Below, piece by piece: positions 13,954 through 25,407 of a stretch of DNA of 64,000 nt (positions within the stretch are counted from its first letter, which is position 1; every line of letters begins with the position of its first letter). Position numbers and translations under genes: made by a program. The notes under the pieces were generated by a model. The model saw nothing but the letters and a program-made list of their open reading frames with translations. It made no database searches and had not been told where the DNA came from. Location: the NCBI GenBank assembly GCA_037367355.1, contig CM074701.1, positions 2,542,001 to 2,606,000 of the forward strand, read 5' to 3'. This DNA comes from Neoscytalidium dimidiatum. Lineage: Eukaryota > Ascomycota > Dothideomycetes > Botryosphaeriales > Botryosphaeriaceae.

Positions 13954-14278
13954 CCCCGAACTGACAGGAGAGGAGGATCAATTGCCATCTGTTGTCCGGC
14001 TGATACGTGTGTGTGTGTGCGTGTGCGCGAGAGTGAGCGTGGGCTACGTAGGAATCGGCACAAAAGTGAGAGCGAGGGACAGGATCCCAAGCAAGCATAC
14101 CGACAGTCTGGTAAGGGGACGACTCATCGCTCTCTCTCTCTCTATCTCGTCAGCGGTAACGGGATGATGCTGATGATGGGGTTGATTGCCGATTACCGAA
14201 GAAACGGCGATTGTGTGCTGGCCTTTTTTTTTTCACTCTTTTTTGCTGCTGAGAGGAAAAATGATGGACAATGCATTG

Positions 14279-14334
14279 CATGCATGCCATGCCATGCCAT
14301 GCCATGCACATGCACATGCACATGCACATGCAGG
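14279..14334. repeat. CATGC / ACATGC tandem repeats
   Basis: Overlapping arrays of CATGC pentamers (about four) and ACATGC hexamers (about four). Each unit contains the near-palindrome GCATGC, so the array can fold on itself. Long A and T homopolymer tracts follow within 100 bases. Confidence 0.9.
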
Positions 14335-17300
14335 CGTGTTGCGGCGGCACGGAGCGGTGGAAAAGAAAAAAAAAAAAAGAAAGGGCGCACATCAATTGCC
14401 CTCTTTCTCTTTTTTTTTTTTTCCCTTCGTTAACCTGTCATTTCCCCGCCTTCCTCTCTCCTTCGTTGACAGTCGTCGCGGGTCCTTTTCTTCTTTGCCT
14501 CTTTGCTCCGCTTCGATGCATGCCGGGCATGGATGAGGGGCAGGGGAGCCCTGACCTCGTTTGCTGCGCCGCCGTCACCGCCGCCGCCGCCGTTCATCGG
14601 CGAGGCTGTGCAGCCCGTTCTGCCGGGCGGCCTTGGACGTGCAGGCGTGTTTGTTTGCCTGGCTGTCCGTTGGTCGGTTGGCTGGCGTGCGAGGAGGGGA
14701 GATGTGGGTAGAGTGGGGGGCACCATTGTACGGCGACAAGGGGGGAGCGACAACGTGGTAGAGTGCCTCCGAAGTCGCCATCCCAGCGGGAAGGAGGGGA
14801 GGGGGGAAGGGGTGGATGTGCGTTTGATGTGTCGTCTTTCTCTCTCTCTCTCCATAAGATCATCCAGTAACCTTTCGTTCAATGACACTGAAGGTTTTTC
14901 TTCATCACACGACAACAGCAAGGGAGGGTATATTGCCGGGAGGGGCGAATAATTGGAGCGGAGATGGAGGGAGGGATGAACAGCCTGCCTCTCGTTTCTT
15001 CCTACCTGCCCATGTCGTCGGCATTCATCCAGCGACAATGCCGTGTTATTGATCCTGCATTTCCAACCTCCCCTTGCCACCCTGGTGTATTTTGCAAGTA
15101 GATTAGTGGAGCTACGCTCAGCTTCTGAGTAATGAAGGAGCCGGCGCCTGATGGAATCCTCCCTTCCTTCCTGACGTCTCTCGTCTCTTTCGGGGTGGAG
15201 GGAGGGGAGGGGGGTTGTAGGTGGGGGCCAAGCGGCACGTTGGCGCGTGTGACAACGCGAGAGCGAGATGATTTTCACCTTTTTTTTTTCGCTTTGACGA
15301 TTCGCTTCCGTCTCGCCTATGTACGCGCCCGGCCGGCCCCCCCAAAAAAAAAGAGCGCGCCGTCAGAAAAGACGGTCCGCGCCGCGGCCGCTTCGCGCGT
15401 TTCGCTTCGCCCGTCGCCTCATCCTCATGTTGGACGGATTGAAACAGCATGGCAAAATGGGCTGCTGGGGTCCAAATTGCCCAATGCCACCGAACGTCTG
15501 GCCAGGCTCGCCAATTGGTTGCCGTTTTGCCGGTCGTCCTGGACCGGATCGATTGAATGTCCGAATGATGCGTTGGCATGTTTCGCCTCGTACTTGCACT
15601 ACGTTGCTGGCAGCATCCGATGGGTCGCTCGACCTCGAAAGGCGGTAAGTGAAGAAAAAAGAGAGAGAATGTGCGTGAGAGAGAGTGTGTGTGTGAGAGA
15701 GGGAAAGACAGAATCCTTGTCGTGAATACCAAACTTCACTGCCCTGCAGGGGGTGGGGCTCATGATCCGCCAACATGGGAAAGCCATCTCGTCACCATTG
15801 GTAGGGCGTCAAGAGGGAAAGAGGAAGGAAGGGAAGGAGCAGCGGTTCATGCGAGGCTAAAACGAACATCCCCTTGCTCATCGGTGCACCGCCAGCGGAG
15901 CAGCTTACCGATCGTGGCGGCGCCTGCTTTAGCGGATGGATCCTCTTCCTTTCCCCGCCGTGTTGGGCCTCCGGCAGTTTGTTCTGATGTGTTGTACGCA
16001 TGGGCCATGTCGAAGTGGGGGACGACATCGTGAAAGGCGGTCTGCGGATGTACCACGCGTCCACCCCGCCGCGTTTCTTCGGCTGCCGCGGCAAAAGGGA
16101 GGTGAGTAAGGCACGCGCCTTCACGAGGAGGGAGGGGAACGGAAGAGGCTCCGACCGACAATGGCCGGTGCCCACTCTCTGGTCAGTCAGGCCGAGAGAA
16201 CCCTTCCCGGCCCCGGTGATGGCGCTCTCGTGTCTTCTTGGAGCCCGTATGGTAACGTCTGCGTAGTCCAATGTTGTTTCATTCCTTCTCCTTTCTAGTC
16301 TCTTGTGGCTGACAGGTGACTTTTCATGTAGTCTGTAGTAAATGCAGTTCGTGTGCCTATCGTAACGAGAGGAGTGGTTGAGGCTGGCGGCTGTTCTCCT
16401 TAATGCTAAAGAGAGCTCTGATGAGCATGGCGAGTTCCTGGAACGCTGACGTCCCATGCCTCTGATGCAACCGGAGATTGCTGCCGTCCTTTATATGCTG
16501 CCCTATCACCGTGTCTTCGCGCTACATACATAGCCTCCATCTGCATCGTCGATCGATGAAGCGGCAGAAATCACACGACCCCGCTTCGCTCCGCAGCAGA
16601 GCGGGTGGCGATTGAACTACCCAATATGCCCTCTCAATCTCGCGTGCCCGCCTCGTGGCAAAGAAGATTGACGAGCCTCGACTCCTTACCGGTGGCGCTC
16701 GTGAGAGGTCGATCGATGGAGACTCTGATGGAGTGGGCAGTAGAGCTGGTCTGTACGCGCCCCTCGAGCCTTGGTCGGGTTGAGCGCAAGAACCCACGCC
16801 AGGAAGATCATCACGTTGCGGTCAGTTCCACATGAAATGTCGGTCGGGCAATCGTCGAAGAGGCGCTATGCCGCTCACAATCTCGTCGAAATGTTGATGC
16901 GGCAATGGTATGGGTAAGGGCACGGTCATGTTAGGACACTGCGCGCAGGTAGGCTTCAGGAACAGTGTCTGTGGTCGATACGGTCTTCCAGGTAAAAGGA
17001 GCCGTAGATCTATTGACACCTACAATGGCGACGATGATGGGTTTGCCTCCTGAATTTCTTCCACCGTGGCAACTTGCCCTGAGACATGTGCCCTGAATGG
17101 TGTTTTCCATTTCTTGACGTGCATCCATCTGTTCATTTCAGATCAAAAAGTGTCCGTCTAGATCATCGGTGTGCTTGGTAGAAGTTAGCTACTGCCACTG
17201 CAATGCACTTGGAAATTGTGTCTTTTCTTTTATGTCTGCCAATAATTTGCTCATCGCTCAACTGCGTCTGGTGGAAACCCGAGTCAGCCTTTTCTTTGGC

Positions 17301-17670
17301 TTTAGATAAACTCTCCGCGCTGTAAAGGCGCAAATAAAGCCTCACTACCTACCGTATGAGCCAATATTTTCTTTTTCCTTTCAATTTTCCGCTCAGTGCT
17401 TTTCGAGTCCCTTTGCAGACGCCCCATTCCTGCTTCACGCCAGCCATCACTAAAACCTCCCGCCTTTAAACGCCATCGACAAATATCGCATGAGCCCGCA
17501 GAGTGTTTTTTTGGCCATGCAATGAGCTCATGGACATCATCGACAATATCAACAAGCTTTAAAGCGACACCAATACTTGTCACCGGTGGCTATACGGCAT
17601 TTCTTGATCAAGTAGTAGTTGCTTTCAGACCAGTGGATTATTTTTCAGTCGGTTTTTGCGAGATGGCTTA

Positions 17671-20600
17671 TCATTTCGAGGCTGTGATTACATTAGCTGC
17701 GTCGTCGAATAATGGATTCAGGAAGTCATAAAACAACGAACCTTTCTTACCCTTACCATATGACTTGCCTTTCTTCTGATGCCTCTTCCTATCACCCTTC
17801 TGACGAGCGTTGGGGTGGATGGACCCAGTCTCTTGGGATTCCGTCTTGACCGTTTCCTCCGCAGCTGGAGAGCTCTCCGCCTTGATCGAGGTGGTAGACT
17901 GAGTGTATGGGGCAACATCATCTGCCCAGCTGGATGTATTGACGAGCTGGGAGTTTGCTGCTTCGTCGACGTCGGTAGCATGGTTATCTGCAGCAACAGC
18001 AATGCCATGTTGTTCATCTGCTTTGTGTCCGAGCCTTACTTCTTCGGATGATGTACTGGGAACATCAGTAGCACCGGAATTTATGTGAGAGCTTTCCGCC
18101 TTGTGCTCGCTACGCTGCCGAGCTAGGTGTCCGCGTTCATCATTTCTTTTTGGCACGGAGGGAGGCTCTTCTTGGACTGTAACGAAGCTGTCATCCTTTT
18201 CTGGTGTTGTCTCGTCAGCGTTTCCCGCGCTGGTATTCATCGGCGTGGCTGGGGCCAGTGTCTTATCCGACTTTACCGAAGGAGACGAAGGGGTCTCCAT
18301 CGGAGTGAAGTATCTGCTCTCAGTATCTTGCTCCGAAACAGGTGATTTTGCCGCAGCGGATAAACTAGCAGCCGAGATAGGCGCTTTAGACACGGAAGCA
18401 GCTTGCGCATAGCTGACACGACCGGCCGAGGAGGCAGTCGAAGGAGCTCCTTGCCTCTCCTTGCGGCTATGAAGCGTTATGTCTGGAACTGCGACTTTTG
18501 CCACACGCTGGATGGGTGCAGGCTTCTCAGGCTCATTCATTAGGCTTGTACCGATATTGACAGAGCCGATCTGCTCCATAGATGAATCAGGCTGTAGTGC
18601 TGGTGCGTGAATGTTGGTGTAAGACGGGGTGTCGACGGCCTCAACTGCAAGAACACACTTTTCATCAGCCCATTCCCTCTTGTCATTCTCCTTTGACGTT
18701 TTGTCCTTTTTATTTGGACAAATTCTGCTTGCAGAATCGTTGATCAAGTTCTCTTCCTTCGGAGTGGCTTCATCCAGTTTCTCTTGCTCTATAGCCTCTT
18801 GAATAGTCGTGATCGTCTTGTCAACCATGCCCTCATTGCCACCTGGGGCAGTCGGAGTGGTGATATCAGGCGGCGGCTGTTTCTGGAAGATTGTACCGTG
18901 TTCGACGGAACTGGCGGCCGATGGCTCTGGGGTTTTGGTACTGCTTCTGGATCGGGTCGAAGACCTGTCCCTTCCTCTCATAGCCGACCGCTTCTTGCGC
19001 TTTGAAGGTGTCGCCGTAGAAGAAGCACGCGAATCCGACCGCTGTTCAATTTCTTGGAAAGGAGTCTTGGGCCTCACCGTCGGACTTTGCGTTGGCACCG
19101 TTTGACCAGGTTGCTCAGCAGGTAGCTTACTCAATATCAACTGCGCCGGCTGCATGCGGCGCGCATCCTGGGGGGAGTAAGACATGGGATTGTCAGCTGT
19201 CGCCTCATATGTACGCGAAGGTCCCCGACTGCGCTGGGTAACTGTAGCAGCAGATGGCCGGCGTTCTGATTTCGACTGTCGGCAATGGTCCGCGGATGTC
19301 GTGACTATTTCCGTACCAATTGCTGTGTTGGAGCCAATATGTTGACTTGTCGATGTCCGATCAAGACGAGTAAGAGGTAGCTGGGGTATGATGGGGCTAG
19401 GCTGGGTAAAAAGTTGGTGCTGCAAAATCTCTTCACGTATGCGCTGTTCTCTCATGGGTACTTTGACCAACAAAGGACGGCCGCTGAAATTGGTGCCGTC
19501 AAGAGCCAAAGCATCCTGCGCGTCCGAAGCTGTGGTGAAGTTGACATGGGCATAGTGCTGGAGGTTCTTGTCTTTATTGACTCTGACATCCACCACCTGC
19601 CGGCGGAGCAGTTTCTCAAAGTGTTTCCTCAGTTCAGCTTCAACTCGACTTGAGATTTGGTCATTGGGAAGATTGTGCACCCACACAGAGTGTCTGATTT
19701 CAAGATGCTCAGGCGGTCTAGGCCTGAAGCCAGATGCTTTGTTGCTCTCAACTGTAGGCATGAAGGGTGGGAACGGCTCAGTGACCTGTACTGGCAACCT
19801 GTGTTGGAAATGAGGACCGTCTTGAAGGCCGAACTGCCCAACAGGCGGATGATGGGCGTTGATACCACTGTGGTTTCCCCTAACTGAGTTGCGGCGGCTC
19901 CCGCGAGATCCTTTTCCAAATTGCTTGTGTTGGGATCGGGAGCCAAAGTCTTGGCGAGCCCCAGAGCCAGAGACTCGGCGCGGCCTCATGTTCTGCGGCG
20001 GTGCTCCGTGTTGCATGTTGGTCACATTCGATAGACCCAACGGGATCATTGGAGGGGAATTGTAGTCTGCGACCGGCATATAACTAACCGCGGTCGGAGC
20101 ACCAGCTAGTTGTCCGGAAGGTATGCGAGGGCCAGCCTGAGATACTGCATAAATCTGCGCTGGGTTCATAGGTAAGTCAAGGTAGCCCGGGTGCATGGGA
20201 GGATAATCCGGATAAGCCTGCACGGAGTCTGTAATGTATCATTATGTTAGCTTCAAAGCCATCTCTCCAGAGAAAGAAGGTTTAGTTATTGGATACTCAC
20301 TGGTCTCTCGCTGCATCGTGCCAACCTCAAATGCAGCTTGAGCAGCTTGCGCAGAGCCTGACATGAGAGCAGCAGGGCTAAGGTAGAGCTGAGTAGGGGC
20401 ACCGCGTGTAGTGACATCCGGAGGCAGAGAGCCATTCGGAGGCCCGCCTCTGGGAGGTGGTCCTGGAGGGCCTTGTGGGACGAAGCCAGCGGCCCTTGCA
20501 CTCATTCTTGGTGTACTACGGCCTCTTTGGTGCGTGCCCGAAGCACTAGGAGCAAATTGTTGCATACGAGGCGTTGTCTTAAGTTGGAGTGGCTTGTGAC

Positions 20601-21483
20601 TCATGTATGGAGAGTGCTGAGGCAACGATGAAGGAACAGGTGCTGAATTACCCGCCTGACCACGCTGGGGAAAGCGAGCATTGGTTGAGGTGGCTTGACC
20701 TGCAGGAACCACAGTTCTCAAATGGGATTCAGCCTCGGAAGACTGAGGAGGGGGCTGGGGCTGACGAAGTCCCACCCGATACAAGCCTTTGGATAAGGTG
20801 GAAGGAGGAACCTTGTCGGTACGAGGTTGCTCACGGTCACGCGTACCAGGTTTTGCAGTGGCATGATCATCTTTGCCGACGTGAGAGAGTTCCAGCCCAC
20901 GTGTTAGCTGCAACACGGCCGTCCTCTCCAGCGCGGTCCGAACGAAGATGATGGTTAATGTGAGGAATAGTTCTCCGTACTCGCGGAGCTCGGATGTACT
21001 GAACACGTCGCCAAGCGTGGTGCCATCGCAGATTTGTTGGACAACATGTCGATTGTTGGCGCACAAATTAATGGCGAAGTCCTGGACAGCTGCGCTGTTT
21101 TGCTCGGCGATGTGGTTAAGAACTGAATTTAGATGATCCTTGCCAAGACGAGCAATGTCGCATGGGTCAAAGTAGTCGCCAATTTCGTAATAACCGACGA
21201 AAATGTCCTTGCATTGGGCAGGAAATGCTTCGCGCAGCTGCTGTGCTAAGCGTTCAATCTGTAGCGGTAACTCGAACTTCGGGTTGTTAGGACCGCGTGC
21301 GATGACTGGCTCAGGCGGATCAGTTACCGGACGAGAAGCGATCTGACCGAGCTCAGTCGAGAATAGCGCTTTGCCGGCTACCTCAGACCTGATGATGGTG
21401 ACTCGGCGGGGATTGCCCGTACTGGCGACTGGCGCGGGAGGGGCCGAAGGAGGCTTTGGGGAGGAAACGCGCACACTCGTCAT
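17671..21483 (-). CDS. Large RNA-binding protein with one RRM domain
   Basis: Two exons, 21483-20301 and 20228-17671, joined by a 72-nt intron with a GTGAGT donor, give 1246 residues. The start is the ATG opening MTSVRVSSPK. A conserved-looking helical region (about residues 45-200) comes first, then a Pro/Gln/Ser-rich stretch, an Arg/Gly-rich stretch, and one RRM at roughly 570-660. RNP2 reads VWVHNLP and the RNP1 position reads HYAHVNFT, a weak version of the consensus, so RNA affinity or mode may differ from canonical RRMs. The C-terminal half is long, low-complexity and rich in Ser, Glu and Lys, with basic clusters near the end (GDRKRHQKKGKSYGKGKKG). The family is probably a fungal post-transcriptional regulator, but I cannot name an orthologue. 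Neighbouring genes share only orientation. Confidence 0.85.
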
Positions 21484-22261
21484 GTTTGGATACCATCTGC
21501 TGGTCGAGAGCAGCGAAGGGGAGCGCAAACGTGTGACTCTATGGGCGCAAGCAAAAGAGAGAGGATAGAGGCTACAGGAGCAGAGTAGCTGGTGAACTTA
21601 AGAAGATGAAGCGGAGAGGTTGGAAGGTAGCGAGGGAAGAAGGAAGAGCGTGGATGGTGGCCGCGAGAAGAAGGCGCGTAACCACCAACACGCTGGCGGG
21701 CAACAATAGCAAACGGAAGGCGCGTGGACAAAACTGGACGCTGCATGTAGGCGGCTCCAGCGCTGTGACCGCCTCACCTTATCAAAAGCTCCCCATTCAC
21801 CAAGTGCTGCTCGGACTATCTCAACTCATGCCTGTATTTCGCAGGCTAAACATCAATATGTAAGTATCATCCGTCCTGGTGGAAATACGCGCTGAAACTT
21901 ATAAGGCTGTCAGACCGACCTCATTTTGCGAAACGTTCAGCCACATCCAGCGTTTGATCGTGTGCAGCGGCCAGGAGCCCTTATGCATCGGCATCTGAAG
22001 CAAACAAGTGACATGAATGAAACGAACTTGTGGCATTCACTTCGACGCGTTATATTGTTTGCATCTGCATGGCCACCTTGACGCTGATCCTTCGGCGCGG
22101 GAAACGTAATCGGGGTGGGAGAACAGAATTGAGAGGCGTCTTACTGTACTCGTTCATACTCACGCATCATTCAACTATCTTACACTCAGCCAGCTGGCGA
22201 TATTGACTATGCAACGGTTTACATTTTAAGCAATCCTTGGACGCCGAAGGAGTGGATCAGG
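21484..22261. other. Intergenic; promoter of the RRM gene
   Basis: No gene seen. The stretch nearest 21484 should contain the promoter and 5' leader of the RRM gene, whose orientation points left. The far end carries the 3' flank of the Fmp46-like gene. Confidence 0.5.
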
Positions 22262-22886
22262 TTACGAGGAACGGGACTTCTCCAGCAGGCGCAGAATCTC
22301 AGACTGGTTGTCACCGACCACTGCTTTGCCCCCATTCCAATCAACAACCTAGAGAAGCGTTAGTGACCCGTTGTGATTTCCAGAAGGTAGAGGCCCTTAT
22401 CGCCCAGGGAGGCTCGGGGCAATGCTGCGGAAACCGCATACCAATGGCTTAACGAAGCTGTTTGCATTCAGCTTGAACTTCCTGATCGCCTCCTCCTCAT
22501 TCGTTGCGCCTTCGATGACCTTCCCCGCACTGTTGGCACCTAGGTACTCCAAGATGGTCTGCACCTGCTCACTCGTGGGCGGTTGTTCCTGCACATCGAG
22601 CTCAAAATCATTGTGTTCGTCCTTGGGCTGCTCCGTGCTGGAAGCCTGATCGATGGTGGTAGTGGTCGAAGCATTCGTTTGCGCCTGCTTGAGGAGGTTG
22701 AGGACGCGGACAGACGACGCAGAGCCGGGCTCGTGGAAGAGGGTGACGACGTTCTTGACGCCGGCCTGCAGCAAGCTTCGAGTCAGTTCCCGGCGCATGC
22801 GGAAAGCAATTGCAATCGAGATGTAGCGATCTTACCTCGCCGAAGAGTCGGCCAAGGATAGACATCCTGCTCAGTGTAGGGAACAT
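22262..22886 (-). CDS. fmp46: Fmp46-like mitochondrial thioredoxin-fold protein (DUF1687)
   Basis: Three exons (22886-22836, 22765-22442, 22348-22262) with phase-0 introns give 153 residues. The chain resembles yeast Fmp46, a small putative mitochondrial redox protein of the DUF1687 family: a short N-terminus (MFPTLSRMSILGRLFGE), then VTLFHEPGSASSVRVLNLLK, a variable acidic linker, QVQTILEYLG, and the family ending VVDWNGGKAVVGDNQSEIL. The last exon is only 28 codons but is needed for that ending, which strongly supports the model. There is no CxxC, so the family resemblance is structural rather than a classical thioredoxin active site. An upstream in-frame Met would add about 70 residues but looks less likely. 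Function is inferred from the family only. Confidence 0.85.
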
Positions 22887-23548
22887 GTTGTGCTGTGAGG
22901 TTGGCGGCTTCAATGGGAGTGAGATGGAGGGAGAATGTCCTTCAGAGTCATGGGATGACGTCGAGCGGGACGGCCTGCGCGCATGGGCCTGCCGCTGCAC
23001 CCCGGTCGTCAAACACTTGGCAATCGGGCGATCCTCGACACACGCCTGAGAGATCTCACACGTGACGCGGGAAGTAGGGAAGCATTGTAGGGCCCTTTGA
23101 TTCAATTGGATGATCCTCGAATGCAGTCACCGTTCAAAGTACCGATACCATGATAGAGTTGCGAGGAGCACAGGGATCTGAAGCCCTTGTCCAAATGTGG
23201 TCTTGGAGCGGGGCTTGCGACATTTTGATCTTGAAAGATGTTGCGGTTGTTCGTGTGACTGCCTCTTCTATTGTGAAACGAAGTGCTTTGCCAACCAAGT
23301 TCCGGAGAAGGTAATTATCTACACCAAAGTCATCACTCGTATCGACCGAAACCTACAACCGCTAGGTATATGCCGCCACCTGCTTTTCCGAGCCTAACCC
23401 ACCCGTCTTTTGGAAGACCACACTACCATCTACCACATCTTCTCGTCCCCGGTCTAGCAATAGTCCGAAAACATAACGCCTCGCTGGAAGAATAAGCCAC
23501 CCTGGTATAACATCATAGCCCACCGGAATACAGTAATTTAGAAGCGCA
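22887..23548. other. Intergenic; Fmp46 promoter and transporter 3' flank
   Basis: No gene seen on either strand. Both flanking genes run leftwards, so this holds the promoter of the Fmp46-like gene and the 3' end of the MFS gene. Confidence 0.5.
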
Positions 23549-25407
23549 TCACTTCCTGCGCAGCAATCCCGCTCTCTCACTCGCGTGAGAAACATCGTCT
23601 TCATCTTCGTCATCCGCATCCTCGTCTGCTTCACTGCCCGACTCTTCATCAAACCCTTCAGATTCGAGGCCTGCGCCTCGGATGCCGAAGCTGAGAAGGA
23701 ATCCGACGAAAGTAATCCCGCCGAAGATGCCGAACGCCAGCGCCTCACCCTTCGGCCTGATCCGTGTCGCGGCGGAAAACAGGCTGCCCGATACGAAAGG
23801 ACCAACCGCACGACCACCGGCGGAGAGAGTCTGGGCCAAGCCATTGAGCGTACCAAGGACGGCGTGATCGGGTGCTGAGTTCGTGATCTGGGACAAAGAT
23901 GTTAGCCGGCCGGTCGTAGGTCCGTGACAGATATGTCTCGCTTAGAAAGTCGGGAAAATGAAGACGTGCTTACCAAGAGCAAAGCTGAAGTCAAACCCCC
24001 GACAGCAGCCACGGTCTTGACAATAAGCACGAAGCCCAGCTCGACCCACATGACGCCCTTGCCGTGTCCGAGCCCGGACCCAGTATTCCTACCATCCTTG
24101 TAACCGACCCATGGCATGAGCAAGAAGGCCACCACAAAAGCAGCCAGGCTTACTCTGTACGTGCTCTTGTTGCCCATCTTCTCCCGCAGCTTGCCGTAGA
24201 TACCGATTTGGAACAGGATGGTAATCGCCCCTGCAAACGCCAGTGAGACACCAATCTCCTCTGTGCTCAAGCTTCGGCCAGTTGGTGGAGGAGCTTGGGC
24301 AAAGATAGGGTAGAGTGAGTTGTAGGAAATATTGGCGAACTGAAAGATGAGGAAGGTCAGGAGAAGGAGAAGGGTGTCGCGGTTGAGGACTTCTTTTCTG
24401 GTCAAGTGCTCGCCGTTAGACACATTTGGCAGGAGAGTGGGAGCGGAATCTTGAGAAAAGTCCGAGGCATTGTCGGCTTCATCCTCGTCTCCACGTGCGC
24501 TCGAGCTGCCACTGTGACGGCGGCGCTTGCCCACCATTCGTCGAAGATATGTCGGGCTGCGACTGAAGCTTGAGAACTGCCAGAGCCAGGCAAAAAGATT
24601 CTCAATTCTCTTCCCCAGAGGCGGCAGGTCTTTTGCTTCTTCTAGACTCTCTTCCAAGAGGAGCATTGTCAGGACCATGTCGACCAGAAGAATGGCGGCT
24701 GAAAATAAGTTTGGAGGCAGGTAGGGATACGTATTTTCCGTCCCCGTGAACGGATTCTTCTTGAGGACGAGCAGGCCACCTACGATGGGGCCAGTGATTC
24801 CACCGATGCCATAGACGACAGGCAGGTAGGTGAAGGCCCGGCTCTGGTTGCTCCGATCTGTGATTTCGCCCAAGCATGTGGAGATGACGCCCTGGTTGCC
24901 ATTCACGAGACCCATCAAGATTTGCACGACGATGGCTTGCCACAGCGTTTTGCAGAACCCGAAGGCAATGAAACACGCGGTGGTGAGCAAGGTTCCCAAC
25001 AGCACGACGGGTTTCCGGCCTATGCGGTCCGACAGCCAGCCCCAGAAGAAATTTGTCGCGAACTGGGCCAGAGCAAACGATGACGCTATCAAGCCCACGT
25101 ATATGCCTACTTTGTCTTCCGTCACGCCGGGAAATGTGGTTGTCATCTCGGGCAAGTAAGGGCTGATGGAGTTGAGGGCCGTCTGCTCGGCTAGCGCAAT
25201 AATGGCCAGCACTGCCAGCTGCTTCTTCGGGAGCGGCGACTCATGGTGTTGGGCGGACGCGTCCGAGTCGCCGCGACGATGGCCGAAGGACGGGTCAGGC
25301 GAGGGCGGGGCGCCGCGCGAAGTGGGAGGTTTGGTGGGGAAAGTCTGATAGTGCAGCGTTGACGACTTGCGACGGGATTCCAGGTCGGGCCTGGACGAGT
25401 GCTTCAT
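23549..25407 (-). CDS. MFS transporter (drug/H+ antiporter type)
   Basis: Two exons, 25407-23974 and 23887-23549, with a phase-0 86-nt intron, encode 590 residues. A hydrophilic N-terminus of about 60 residues is followed by transmembrane helices in the major facilitator pattern. The motif-A loop GWLSDRIGRKPVVLLG sits between helices 2 and 3 (about residue 125), and the antiporter-type motif GIGGITGPIVGG lies near helix 5. A long cytosolic loop with Ser/Arg and acidic clusters separates the two halves. The protein ends in a strongly acidic tail (ESGSEADEDADDEDEDD) and a dibasic LLRRK. The architecture resembles fungal relatives of yeast YCR023C and zinc-induced-facilitator-like carriers. Substrate unknown. 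Membrane location (vacuole or plasma membrane) cannot be told; the acidic tail plus LL could be a sorting signal. Confidence 0.9.

Larger units (their letters stand above)
10200..17670. other. Gene-less, microsatellite-rich region
   Basis: No supportable gene. The stretch is dominated by simple sequence: AATC, CA, CT, GT and CATGCA repeats, T- and A-homopolymers and long CT/GA-rich tracts, typical of fungal promoter or UTR DNA. The last few hundred bases before 17670 are probably the 3' untranslated region of the minus-strand RRM gene. No tRNA or rRNA signature was found by eye. Confidence 0.45.

Noticed and set aside
14279..14334. CRISPR-like array
   Set aside because: The units are 5-6 base simple repeats without spacers, in a eukaryotic genome.
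13822..14433. Long Ser/Leu repeat open frame
   Set aside because: Direct translation of the CT microsatellite.
16540..16640. Possible tRNA on the minus strand (GGTAGTTCAATCG)
   Set aside because: No acceptor stem pairing or T-loop GTTCRA context could be completed.
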